Positions 33,004-40,795 of a stretch of DNA of 64,000 nucleotides are shown here, in pieces. Below the pieces are notes generated by a model. That model made no database searches, had not been told where the DNA came from, and saw only the letters and a program-made list of their open reading frames with translations. The stretch is taken from NCBI RefSeq assembly GCF_022829685.1, contig NZ_JAKSYE010000026.1, forward strand, positions 1-64,000. Direction: 5' to 3'. Numbering within the stretch: the stretch's first letter is position 1; each line of letters starts with the position of its first letter. A program made the translations under genes and the position numbers. Source of the DNA: Methylobacterium sp. E-045 (GTDB taxonomy: Bacteria > Pseudomonadota > Alphaproteobacteria > Rhizobiales > Beijerinckiaceae).

Positions 33004-34664
33004 ACGTCGTCCACCGCTATCTCGGCGAGAGCCGCGCCGTCACGGAGGGGGGCACCACGCGGCTCGGCTTCGCGCCCGATACCTTGCGCGATCCGACCTT
33101 CTTCAACGGCCGGGTCGCCCGCCACCTGCCGTTCCGCGAGGCGATGTCGGCCCTGCACCACGTCGTGGTGTCGGATCTGCGCTTCAAGCCGAAGGACTGC
33201 AGCGCCTATTTCGCCTGGCTCAAGGCCAACGAGCAGCAGCTTCTCGCCGAGGCGCTGGCCGGGCGGGAGGGGCTGGAGGCCGAGATCGAGTCCCTGCGCC
33301 GCGAACTCACGGAGATCAACGTTGAGTCGATGGCGGTGATGCGGCCGTTCTTCAAGGCGCGGCAGCGCTATTTCGACCGCCTCTACAAGGAGGATTTCGA
33401 CGCCTGGATCGTCCTCGATCCGGTCATCACCGTGCATCCCGACGAGATCTTCTTCGAGTGTTTCAGTCTCGACGAATCCACCTACGGGCGCCTGTCCTGC
33501 GACCATGACGTGTTCGAACGCATGGGCGAGATGGCCTTCGGCACCACCAACATCGATTACAGCCACGCCCTCTACGACGAGTTCCAGAAGATCCGCAGCG
33601 ACCGGAACACCGAGCTCGCCATCGACCCCACCGGCTTCTCGGTGCGGACCACCGGGTCGGAGGAGTACCGCGAGGACAAGATCGAGCTGCCGGATTCCTG
33701 GATGCGGGGCTTCCTCCAGGTGTCCAGCGCCATGGCGCAGCCCGCCTGCGTGGTCGATCTGCACCCCGTCGACATGCACGCGATCCTGACCCGGCTCGCC
33801 GCCCGCCGGGAGCGGCACGGCCCGCGCTCCCTGCGCTTCCTCCTCGAACCGGACCGGCCGGTGAGCGTGCTGATCGAACCCTGGAACGAGCGGCTGACCT
33901 TCCGGCGCTCGATCTACCGGGGATCGGCGGCCGCCGAGATCCGGGTCTGGGGCCGGCGCCGGCTGGCAATCCTCGCCCGCGCCCTGCCGCTTGCCAGGTC
34001 CGTGCGCCTCCATCTCCTCGGCACCGGTCTGCCCTCCTTCGCGGTGGTGGATTACGGGGGTCTGCGCTTCACCCTCGGCCTGTCCGGCTGGACCGCCAAC
34101 GACTGGTCCCGCGCCGGCCAGTTCGACCTCCTCGCCCCGCGCACGGATGTGGATGCGGGCACCGCCGCGCGGGTCTTTTCGGCGCTGGGCCGCCATCTCT
34201 TCGCCGATGCCGGGACCCTGGCCGCCGAGACCGGCCTCGACCGGGCGACGGTGGAGGCCGCGCTCGGCGGCTACGTCCAGGCCGGCCGCGTCATGTTCGA
34301 CCTCGATAAGCGGGTGTTCCGCCTGCGCGAGCTCACCCGGGAGCCGCTCGATGCGGGCGCCCTGCGCTTCGCCTCGGAGCAGGAGGCCAAGGCCGACCGT
34401 TTCGTCGCCGCCGGGCTCGTGACCCTCGGCCCCATCACCCGCGCCGAGGGCCGGCGCAGCCTCACCGGTTCGGTGCTGGACGACGGCCGGGCCATGGCGA
34501 CCGCCGTGGAGATCGACGCGGACGACCGCATGGTCGGCGGTCACTGCACCTGCGGTTTCTACATCCGCAACAGACTGATGCGCGGCCCCTGCGAGCACAT
34601 GCTGGCCCTGCGCCGCATCGTCCACGCGCAGGTCGAAGGCAAGCCGATGAGGAGTCAGGCGTGA
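33000..34664 (+). CDS. Winged-helix SWIM zinc-finger protein of the retron locus
   Basis: A 554-residue protein with ATG start overlapping the WGR gene. A coiled-coil segment (EALAGREGLEAEIESLRREL) lies near residue 90-110. The winged-helix-like segment LFADAGTLAAETGLDRATVE spans about 399-418. The SWIM zinc finger is GGHCTCGFYIR...GPCEHML, with Cys516, Cys518, Cys531 and His533 (CxC-x12-CxH). SWIM fingers bind DNA or protein in MuDR transposases and SNF2/WGR-associated proteins. With the ARM protein it forms the two accessory components of a type XIII-like retron. It ends 317 bp before the RT, and the gap is the ncRNA. Confidence 0.85.
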   Translation: MNVVHRYLGESRAVTEGGTTRLGFAPDTLRDPTFFNGRVARHLPFREAMSALHHVVVSDLRFKPKDCSAYFAWLKANEQQLLAEALAGREGLEAEIESLRRELTEINVESMAVMRPFFKARQRYFDRLYKEDFDAWIVLDPVITVHPDEIFFECFSLDESTYGRLSCDHDVFERMGEMAFGTTNIDYSHALYDEFQKIRSDRNTELAIDPTGFSVRTTGSEEYREDKIELPDSWMRGFLQVSSAMAQPACVVDLHPVDMHAILTRLAARRERHGPRSLRFLLEPDRPVSVLIEPWNERLTFRRSIYRGSAAAEIRVWGRRRLAILARALPLARSVRLHLLGTGLPSFAVVDYGGLRFTLGLSGWTANDWSRAGQFDLLAPRTDVDAGTAARVFSALGRHLFADAGTLAAETGLDRATVEAALGGYVQAGRVMFDLDKRVFRLRELTREPLDAGALRFASEQEAKADRFVAAGLVTLGPITRAEGRRSLTGSVLDDGRAMATAVEIDADDRMVGGHCTCGFYIRNRLMRGPCEHMLALRRIVHAQVEGKPMRSQA

Positions 34665-34720
34665 GGAACCGCGTCCGGAACCGATTGATGCCGTCCGCCG
34701 CATGGCTTAAGTCTTCGGAC

Positions 34721-34953
34721 CTGAGGGACGTCGGGCGGAGCGGACCTTGCAACCTGGGCGGCGTTTCGCCGTCCCTGCACCCTGCCCGGCAAAGCGTCAC
34801 TGGCCCGCTCTTCACTGGGCCGGCACAGACCCCTACCGCGCGCTTTCTGTTCGGGTTCCTTGAACCCAAACGCGCGGTAGGGGTCGTGCCGGCATCGAGT
34901 GGACCGGACCAGTCCCGAGACTTGACGAAGGCTTTCCGGCCGGCGTCCCTCAG
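34721..34953 (+). repeat. a1/a2 inverted repeat of the retron RNA
   Basis: The strands 34721-34734 and 34940-34953 are complementary over 14 bp (CTGAGGGACGTCGG and CCGGCGTCCCTCAG), with one G-U pair. In retron RNAs this stem joins the 5' and 3' ends of the folded msr-msd and is required for reverse transcription. Confidence 0.85.
34811..34903 (+). repeat. Long msd hairpin of the retron RNA
   Basis: An 8-bp and a 14-bp perfect stem (34819-34826 with 34886-34893, and 34829-34842 with 34871-34884), separated by a small AG/C internal bulge, form a near-continuous helix. A further 4-bp extension (CACT with AGTG, 34813-34816 with 34898-34901) continues below a GG/ATCG internal loop. The 28-nt apical loop contains a 6-bp secondary hairpin (34853-34858 with 34862-34867). 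This should be the reverse-transcribed msDNA stem. Confidence 0.85.
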
Positions 34954-34980
34954 TCATCCTCCCGTCCGGGCGAGCCGCCC

Positions 34981-36792
34981 ATGAGCGTCCAGCCCGGCTC
35001 GCTCACCCGGCAGCAGCTCTACGACCGCATCCGCGAGAGCTCGAAGGACGAGGTCGTCCTCGAAGAGATGATCCGGCTCGGCTACTGGCCGGCCGGGACG
35101 GATCAGCCGAACCTGCCCGAGGACGTCATCCGCCGCCGGGGCGAGCTCGCCCGCGAATTGAACGACCTGCACCGGAGCGCGGCGCTCTGGAAAAATCCGG
35201 ACGCCGCCCTCAAGGCGATGCACAAGCGCCGGAAGAAGGCGGCCCTGGACCGGCGGCGCGAGACCAAGCTCAACGGCGCGCGCGGCCGGCACGAGCGCGC
35301 GCTCGCCTGGCACGGGCGCCGGAACCGGGAGATCCTGTATCTCGGCGAGGGCGTCTCGGCGGGATTGTCGGCGCAGGGGGACGCTCATCCCTCTCCCTCG
35401 GGCGGCCTGCCGGACTTGGCGAGTCCCGCTGCGGTGGCGCAAGCCATGGGGATCGGCCTCGGCGAGCTCCGCTTCCTCGCCTACGACCGGGCGCTCGCCA
35501 CGGTGAGCCATTACCAGCGGTTCACCATCCCGAAGAAGGCAGGCGGCCTGCGTGCCATCTCGGCGCCGATGCCCCGCCTCAAGCGGGCGCAATACTGGAT
35601 CCTCGATGCCGTGCTGGTTCATGCCGGCATCCACGACGCGGCCCACGGCTTCGTCCCCGGCCGCTCGATCCTGACGAACGCCGCCCTGCATGTGGGGCGG
35701 GACGTGGTGGTCAACCTCGATCTCAAGGACTTCTTCCCGACCCTCGACTACCGCCGGATCAAGGGCAAGTTCCGGGGCCTCGGCTATGCCGAGCCGGTGG
35801 CCACCGTGCTCGCCCTGCTCTGCACCGAGCCGGACGTGGACGAGGTCGAGATCGACGGGCAGCGCCTCTACGCGGCGCGCGGGCCGCGCCGCCTGCCGCA
35901 GGGAGCGCCCACGAGCCCGGCCCTCACCAACCTCGTCTGCACCCGCCTCGACGCGCGCCTCACCGGCCTCGCCGCGTCGCTGGGCTTCACCTACACGCGC
36001 TATGCCGACGACATGACCTTCTCCGCCTCGGGCGAGGCGGCGGGCAAGGTCGGCGCGCTCCTCAAATACGTGCACGAGATCGTCGCCGGGGAAGGCTTCA
36101 CCGTCCATCCCGACAAGACGCGGGTGATGCGGCGGGGCCGGCACCAGGAAGTCACCGGGCTCACGGTGAACGAGCGGGTCGCGGTGCCGCGCGAGACCCT
36201 GCGCCGGTTCCGCGCCCTGTTGCACGGCATCGAACGGCATGGACCCGCCGGCCGCCGCTGGGGCCGGAGCGAGGGGCAGGCGGTGCTCGGCGCGGCCCTG
36301 GGCTTTGCCCGCTTCGTCCGGATGGTCACGCCCGAGGCCGGGTCTCCCCTCGTCGCCCTGGCGCGGCGGCTGGCCGAGACGCACCGGGCGCCGCAGCAGC
36401 CGGCCCAGCCCCGGATCACCGCCTTCCGCGAGCGCTCCGCGCGGGGCGTGCCGCCGCGCGAGGGCTGGTGGAGCCCGGCCGAACGCCCGCTGCCGCAGCC
36501 CGATCCCATCCTGGTGGAGGCGGAGCGGCCCGCCGGACGCGTGACCGGCCGAAGCGGCCCGCCCTCCATCGGCCGTCGCCCCGAGCCGGTGGCCGACATG
36601 CGGCGCACCGGATCACGGCCCGACGGTGAGGTCGGGGAGGAGACACCGCTGAAGCCCTGGATGGTGGTGCTCGGCGTCTTCGTCCTGTTCCAGGCCGGCG
36701 CCATCGTGCATCCGGTCCTCGGATTGCTCGTGCTCGCCACGGCCCTCGTGATCGGGATCCGGCGCTGGTTCCGCCGCCGACGCCGGAGGTAG
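34981..36792 (+). CDS. Retron reverse transcriptase with C-terminal membrane hairpin
   Basis: A 603-residue RT. Residues 1-150 are a family-specific N-terminal extension with a basic helical part. Retron hallmarks follow: GRSILTNAALHVG with NAxxH at 233-237, NLDLKDFFPTL (247-255), LPQGAPTSPALTNL (305-318), the catalytic YADD at 341-344, GFTVHPDKT (372-380) and the VTG triplet at 391-393 (VTGLTVN). A Pro/Arg-rich linker (470-556) leads to two hydrophobic helices (559-575 and 580-594) and a terminal Arg cluster. The linker and membrane hairpin are unusual for retron RTs. It produces msDNA from the upstream RNA, probably held by the ARM and SWIM partners. Confidence 0.92.
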   Translation: MSVQPGSLTRQQLYDRIRESSKDEVVLEEMIRLGYWPAGTDQPNLPEDVIRRRGELARELNDLHRSAALWKNPDAALKAMHKRRKKAALDRRRETKLNGARGRHERALAWHGRRNREILYLGEGVSAGLSAQGDAHPSPSGGLPDLASPAAVAQAMGIGLGELRFLAYDRALATVSHYQRFTIPKKAGGLRAISAPMPRLKRAQYWILDAVLVHAGIHDAAHGFVPGRSILTNAALHVGRDVVVNLDLKDFFPTLDYRRIKGKFRGLGYAEPVATVLALLCTEPDVDEVEIDGQRLYAARGPRRLPQGAPTSPALTNLVCTRLDARLTGLAASLGFTYTRYADDMTFSASGEAAGKVGALLKYVHEIVAGEGFTVHPDKTRVMRRGRHQEVTGLTVNERVAVPRETLRRFRALLHGIERHGPAGRRWGRSEGQAVLGAALGFARFVRMVTPEAGSPLVALARRLAETHRAPQQPAQPRITAFRERSARGVPPREGWWSPAERPLPQPDPILVEAERPAGRVTGRSGPPSIGRRPEPVADMRRTGSRPDGEVGEETPLKPWMVVLGVFVLFQAGAIVHPVLGLLVLATALVIGIRRWFRRRRRR

Positions 36793-36893
36793 GGATTTCG
36801 GCAGCGGTCCGGCCTTCGACCGCCCCTCGAACCGGGTCTCGGTGACCCCGATCCCTGGGTCGGGGCGATGAGGCGTCCCGGGATATCTCGTCC

Positions 36894-37139
36894 TCAGTTC
36901 TCGGCGGCAAGCGAAGCGGCAATCCACTCCTGTGCTCGATCCAAGCTGGAGAAAATGGGAGGTCGCGACCGGTAGATCCGTCCGAACCCCGCCTCCAGAA
37001 ACCACTTGCCGGTATCGTCGCTCTGGTCGTCCGACAGGCGCACGAGCACGGCGACGAGATTGTCCCGAGCGAACACGAGCAGGCCTTCTGCGTCTTCGCT
37101 GTCGGTAGCGACCCGAACAGGCTGAAGACGCAGGGTCAT
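36894..37139 (-). CDS. Conserved small hypothetical protein, 81 aa
   Basis: The product has a predicted small alpha/beta fold: LLVFARDNLVAVLVRLSDDQ, then GKWFLEAGFGRIYRSRPPIF and a C-terminal helix SLDRAQEWIAASLA. Such short proteins recur in Methylobacterium, often beside CRP-family regulators, but no function is known to me. The start codon overlaps the stop of the REC-CRP gene (ATGA), so translation is probably coupled. Confidence 0.65.
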   Translation of the reverse strand: MTLRLQPVRVATDSEDAEGLLVFARDNLVAVLVRLSDDQSDDTGKWFLEAGFGRIYRSRPPIFSSLDRAQEWIAASLAAEN

Positions 37140-38293
37140 GCGACGGCTCTGTTTTTCAAGTGCAGATAGTTGGCCTTGAACTCTCCGAGGGCCTTGAGAC
37201 CGGATCCGTCGAGGATTTTCAGGGTCCTGCCATGGAGCTCGATCAGGCCCCGCCGGCGCAGTTCTTTGAGCGAGCGATTGACATGGACCGCCGTCACCCC
37301 CGTCGTGTCGGCGATGTGCGACTGGGTAAGCGGCAGTTCACACGTGTCTTCCGTTGCCAGGCCGACCGCGTGTAGTCTCACGAGCACCTCGCAGAAGAGA
37401 TGGGCGATCCGCTCGATGGCGGAGCGACATCCGAGATTCACCAGCCACTCCCGCAACGTCGCCTCGTCCGCGAGGGTGCTGATGTGCAGAGCCTTCGCGA
37501 TGGTGGGATGGCGACCGACGAGATCTCGCATGTCGGCAAAGGGGATGCGGACCACGCTGCAGGTCGACAGCGTGGTGATCGCGTGATCCAATTCATCGAG
37601 GAGCGCGACATCGAGGTCGCAGGTATCCCCGGGCAGGAGCAGGGCGGTGATTTGACGGGTGCCGTCGGCGCGCTGCTTGTAACGGCACGCAATGCCGCTC
37701 ATGACGAGATACACGCCGCGCGGTTCGTCGCCCTCTTCGATGAGGGTCGTCGCCGGCGCGACGGTGCGTGGATGGGCGCTGATCCGTTCGAGCATGGCTC
37801 GATCCGCATCGGACAAACTTGCGAACCCTTCCAGCTTGCGTATGAACGGGTTGCTCGAAGCACTCGTCGGGATGCTCTCCCACGGGGCCGGAATAAGATC
37901 GGTCTCCCTCGGATCCCGCGCATAGGCCGCAACCGAGCGAGCCAATTCCCTGACGACGTGAATCAGGGCGGAGGGCAGGACCGGCTTCATCAGCCAGGGC
38001 ACTCCGCGAAAACCATTCGCAAGGGGCTCGTCCTGCTGAAGGCTCGAGTGGACCAGGAACGGCACCCCGCGTCGGCGTAGCTCGCCAGCCAGGTCCACGC
38101 AGAATCCTTCCCGCAAGAGGGGATCCAGGATCGCGAGGCTGGGCGGCCTCTGTTGAAGCAGACGCAAGGCCTCGGAGGTCTTCGTGAAAGGACCGAGCAC
38201 CTCGTAACCTGCGGCCTCGAGCGCATCGACGAGATCAAGGGCAATCAGCGCGTCGTCTTCGACGAGCATGATCGTAAGTGGGCTATGCCCCAT
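37136..38293 (-). CDS. Fusion of receiver domain and CRP/FNR-type regulator
   Basis: A 385-residue protein. Residues 1-115 are a response-regulator receiver (TIMLVEDDALIALDLVDALE, phosphoacceptor Asp expected in LAILDPLL, Lys in LMKPVLPSALI). About 155-280 is a cyclic-nucleotide-binding-like beta roll (TLIEEGDEPRGVYLVMSGIA). The C-terminal 80 residues are a Crp HTH (LTQSHIADTTGVTAVHVNRS). A receiver plus CRP fusion is uncommon and suggests control by phosphorylation and possibly a small ligand. The start at 38293 (MGHSPLTIMLVEDD) is chosen; an in-frame TTG at 38353 adds 20 residues. Transcribed divergently from the second CRP-family gene at 38579. Confidence 0.88.
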   Translation of the reverse strand: MGHSPLTIMLVEDDALIALDLVDALEAAGYEVLGPFTKTSEALRLLQQRPPSLAILDPLLREGFCVDLAGELRRRGVPFLVHSSLQQDEPLANGFRGVPWLMKPVLPSALIHVVRELARSVAAYARDPRETDLIPAPWESIPTSASSNPFIRKLEGFASLSDADRAMLERISAHPRTVAPATTLIEEGDEPRGVYLVMSGIACRYKQRADGTRQITALLLPGDTCDLDVALLDELDHAITTLSTCSVVRIPFADMRDLVGRHPTIAKALHISTLADEATLREWLVNLGCRSAIERIAHLFCEVLVRLHAVGLATEDTCELPLTQSHIADTTGVTAVHVNRSLKELRRRGLIELHGRTLKILDGSGLKALGEFKANYLHLKNRAVA

Positions 38294-38578
38294 CGATACC
38301 AGCGCCTTCTGGAGGGTCTTCGCTGAGCGTAAAACGGCACCAGCCAAGTCCAATGGCGCAGATTATCGGTTAGAGTAAATACTTATCCTGCTTTCGAAGT
38401 TGTCCGGTGTGAAATCGGACTCAATTGGAATGTGCGAAATCGAACATAAATAAATTTAGCAAACAATAGTTTGTGCTGACGTTGATTTCGGCCTATAGAT
38501 ACTTATTGCAGCACGATTACCGAGCGCCTGCGACTAAGAGACGATTTACGCTCTTGCTCTTTTGGGGAGACAAGAGCC

Positions 38579-39292
38579 ATGGCTCGCGTTCAACAATCCG
38601 ATGTCCGCAATCGCTTGTTAAAGGCAATGACATCCGACGACTTTGCGCTTGTACAGCCGCATCTTCAACTTGTCGATCTTCCCATAAAGTACGCTCTGAT
38701 CGAACCTGATATTCCGGTCCCGCATCTCTATTTCCTGGAAAGCGGGATCTCCTCTGCGACGATGAAGGGCGCGGAGGGGCATGTCGAAGTCGGTCTAGCG
38801 GGCTGGGAGGGGTTGTCGGGAGCCGTACCGGTGCTTCTCGGCAACGACCGGATTCCGCACGACAACTTCATGCAGGTGGCCGGTCACGGGCTTCGTATCG
38901 GGACCGAGGCCTTGTGTGCGGCGGTCGAAGAAAGCCCGTCGTTGCGCACGTTGCTCCTGCGCTACGTTCAGACCGAGTTCGTCCAGGCCCGGCAAACCGC
39001 CTACGTCAATGCCACCTACACGACGGAGCTGCGCCTGGCGCGATGGCTGCTCATGTGCCACGACCGGGTGGACGGGGACGATCTGCCGGTCAAGCATGAG
39101 TTCCTGGCCGTGATGCTGGGCGTGCAGCGCACCGGGGTCACGCTCGCCCTTCAGGTGCTGGAGGGGGCGGGCCGCATCCGCGGCCGACGCGGGCGCATCA
39201 CGGTGACGAACCGCGAACTTCTGGAGCAGCTGGCCGGCGACAGCTACGGGGCCGCAGAGGCGGAATATGCCCGTTTGATCGAGGGAGCCTGA
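38579..39292 (+). CDS. Crp/Fnr-family transcriptional regulator
   Basis: The 237-residue protein has a cNMP-like N-terminal domain (HLYFLESGISSATMKGAEGH), a long dimerisation helix (LLLRYVQTEFVQARQTAYVN) and a C-terminal winged helix (KHEFLAVMLGVQRTGVTLAL). The sensor domain lacks the PRRA-like cAMP-binding Arg-Ser pair that I would expect, so a different cue is likely. Preceded by an AT-rich promoter region with GGGGAGAC before the ATG. The stop overlaps the next ATG (TGATG), so both are coupled. Confidence 0.88.
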   Translation: MARVQQSDVRNRLLKAMTSDDFALVQPHLQLVDLPIKYALIEPDIPVPHLYFLESGISSATMKGAEGHVEVGLAGWEGLSGAVPVLLGNDRIPHDNFMQVAGHGLRIGTEALCAAVEESPSLRTLLLRYVQTEFVQARQTAYVNATYTTELRLARWLLMCHDRVDGDDLPVKHEFLAVMLGVQRTGVTLALQVLEGAGRIRGRRGRITVTNRELLEQLAGDSYGAAEAEYARLIEGA

Positions 39293-39558
39293 TGCCCCGC
39301 TACTTCTTCAACCTCCGCTATGGCCACGGTCCCGACAAGCTGTCGGTCGATCCGGAAGGGGACGAGCTTCCCGATCTCAATGCCGTCCGCATGCATGCCT
39401 TGCATTCCGCGCGGGATCTGATCGCACGATCGCGCACGGACGCCGTTCGCGACTGGTTCGTGTGTTCGTATGAGATCGAGGACGAAGACTGCCGGCAATT
39501 GCTCACGGTTCCCTTCACCGATACGGTTCCGGACGATGGAGACGACGGCACGTTTTAG
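39292..39558 (+). CDS. DUF6894-family small protein
   Basis: 88 residues beginning MPRYFFNLRYGHGPDKLSVD, the DUF6894 signature, with DLNAVRMHALHSARDLIARS in the middle and a beta-rich acidic end. It overlaps the upstream CRP-family gene by one base and is a homologue of the island copy at 23105. Function unknown; linkage to CRP-type regulators suggests a stress-related role. Confidence 0.82.
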   Translation: MPRYFFNLRYGHGPDKLSVDPEGDELPDLNAVRMHALHSARDLIARSRTDAVRDWFVCSYEIEDEDCRQLLTVPFTDTVPDDGDDGTF

Positions 39559-39860
39559 CCGTGCTCGACAGGGAAGAGCGTTTCAGCCGTTCCTGAGGAA
39601 GGCTATTGTCTTCGCTGAGGATGTGATCGTTCGATTTTTTACGTGCGAACGGAAAGTCGCGCCGCCACCCATCCGGGACGTCGATCTCCGCCCCGACGTG
39701 CCGCCCGCAAGCGGATGCTCCCGCCTTCCGCAAAGAGTCGCTTCCGGAGGGGCTGCTCGGCGTGGGGAGCGGACGTCACTTTGTGACCCGAGACCGGACC
39801 TTCGATTGCGGGTTGCGAGCCTCGGTGCCGAGGCCGGATCGGCGGAGCCCTGGTCCGCAC
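39559..39860. other. Intergenic region between DUF6894 and SDR genes
   Basis: No gene or clear structure was seen in these 302 bp between two convergent genes. No strong terminator hairpin was recognised. Confidence 0.3.
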
Positions 39861-40634
39861 TCAGGCCGGCAGGGCGATGCCCGATAGTGCCTCGCAGGCT
39901 TCGAGCAGCGCCTCCTGCACGGCCTCGTCGCGAGAGGCCGGGTTCGGATCGCGCGGGCGAAGGTGGTGGAAGTAGCCTCCGGTGACCCGTGCCGCCGCGT
40001 CGTCGCTCGCCGCGAGCCACACCTGCGTGCGGTGGGCCTGGTCCATATCGTCGGGCGCGCCGGGACCGCCCATCCGCGTCGGCACCCAGCCCGGTTCGAG
40101 CGCGTTCGCGAGAACGCCCGGCCAGCGCCGCGCCACCGCGAAGGCGAGCACCGTATCGTAGAGCTTGCTCTCGGCGTAGGCCTGCGCGCCGGCCCAGGGC
40201 CGCTTGGTCCAGGTCAGATCGTCCAGAGCCGGGCGCACGCCTTGGTGCATACCGGACGAGAGATAGACGAGCCGCCGCGGCCGCTCGATCAGCGCGGTAA
40301 GCACGTAGGGCGCCATGACGTTGATCGCGAAGACGTGCGGAAGACCGTCCGCCGTCTCGATGCGCTCACCCTCGCGATAGCCGATGCCGATGTTGTGGAT
40401 GACGGCGTCGAAGCCGCCGAGCCGGTTGGCCCCGTCGGCGACCGCGCGCATGCCGGCGAGCGTCGCGACGTCACCCTCGACGACCGCTTTCGCCTCGGGC
40501 CATTCGCGGCGCGCATCCTCTGCGCGCGTCGCGTTGCGGGCGTGGAGCACGACCTCGTGCCCCTGTTCGGCGAGGAGCCGACCGGCCATGAGCCCGAGCC
40601 CCTCGGACGAACCGGTGATGAAGATGCGCGACAT
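39861..40634 (-). CDS. SDR-family NAD(P)-dependent oxidoreductase
   Basis: 257 residues, the normal length for short-chain dehydrogenases related to retinol dehydrogenases. The Rossmann glycine motif is TGSSEGLGL (residues 7-15), HNIGIGY stands in place of the usual NNAG, and the catalytic YAESK occurs near 150. A substrate loop and C-terminal PRDPNPASRDEAVQEALLEA follow. Reduces or oxidises an unknown alcohol/ketone with NAD(P). It lies 161 bp downstream of the NmrA-type reductase on the same strand and may be in one unit. Confidence 0.88.
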   Translation of the reverse strand: MSRIFITGSSEGLGLMAGRLLAEQGHEVVLHARNATRAEDARREWPEAKAVVEGDVATLAGMRAVADGANRLGGFDAVIHNIGIGYREGERIETADGLPHVFAINVMAPYVLTALIERPRRLVYLSSGMHQGVRPALDDLTWTKRPWAGAQAYAESKLYDTVLAFAVARRWPGVLANALEPGWVPTRMGGPGAPDDMDQAHRTQVWLAASDDAAARVTGGYFHHLRPRDPNPASRDEAVQEALLEACEALSGIALPA

Positions 40635-40795
40635 CGGCGTTTCCCGGATGGCATCGGGCCGTCCCGTCGGCCCGGGTTAAGGACGGGGCGGCGGCCGCCG
40701 TGGCGGACGGCGCCGTCGCGGCGGCACCCGACACGATCGGCGCGCGCCGCGTCGGGAAGGTCGATCTCGAAGCCATGACCATCAGACCGGACGGT

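Larger units (their letters stand above)
34711..34960 (+). ncRNA. Retron msr-msd noncoding RNA
   Basis: Non-coding by lack of a supported frame and by secondary structure typical of a retron RNA, placed directly upstream of the RT. The a1 strand (34721-34734) pairs with a2 (34940-34953) over 14 bp with one G-U. The msr part holds an 8-bp stem (34756-34763 with 34767-34774, here GGGCGGCG/CGCCGTCC) and a UUU loop (34764-34766) bounded by it. The msd is a long hairpin: GCCGGCAC (34819-34826) with GTGCCGGC (34886-34893), and ACCCCTACCGCGCG (34829-34842) with CGCGCGGTAGGGGT (34871-34884), capped by a small stem GGGTTC/GAACCC. The branching guanosine is probably 34740 in the AGC at 34739-34741, 5 nt after a1. 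The exact ends are inferred. Confidence 0.85.

Noticed and set aside
32379-34703. A 774-residue minus-strand frame across the SWIM gene
   Set aside because: Antisense to the gene with the SWIM zinc finger, with His/Gly/Glu-rich low-complexity translation and no motif.
34655-34984. Short frames on both strands within the RT upstream gap (about 100 residues each)
   Set aside because: They cover the retron RNA hairpins, have no ribosome-binding site or family resemblance, and the region is explained by structure.
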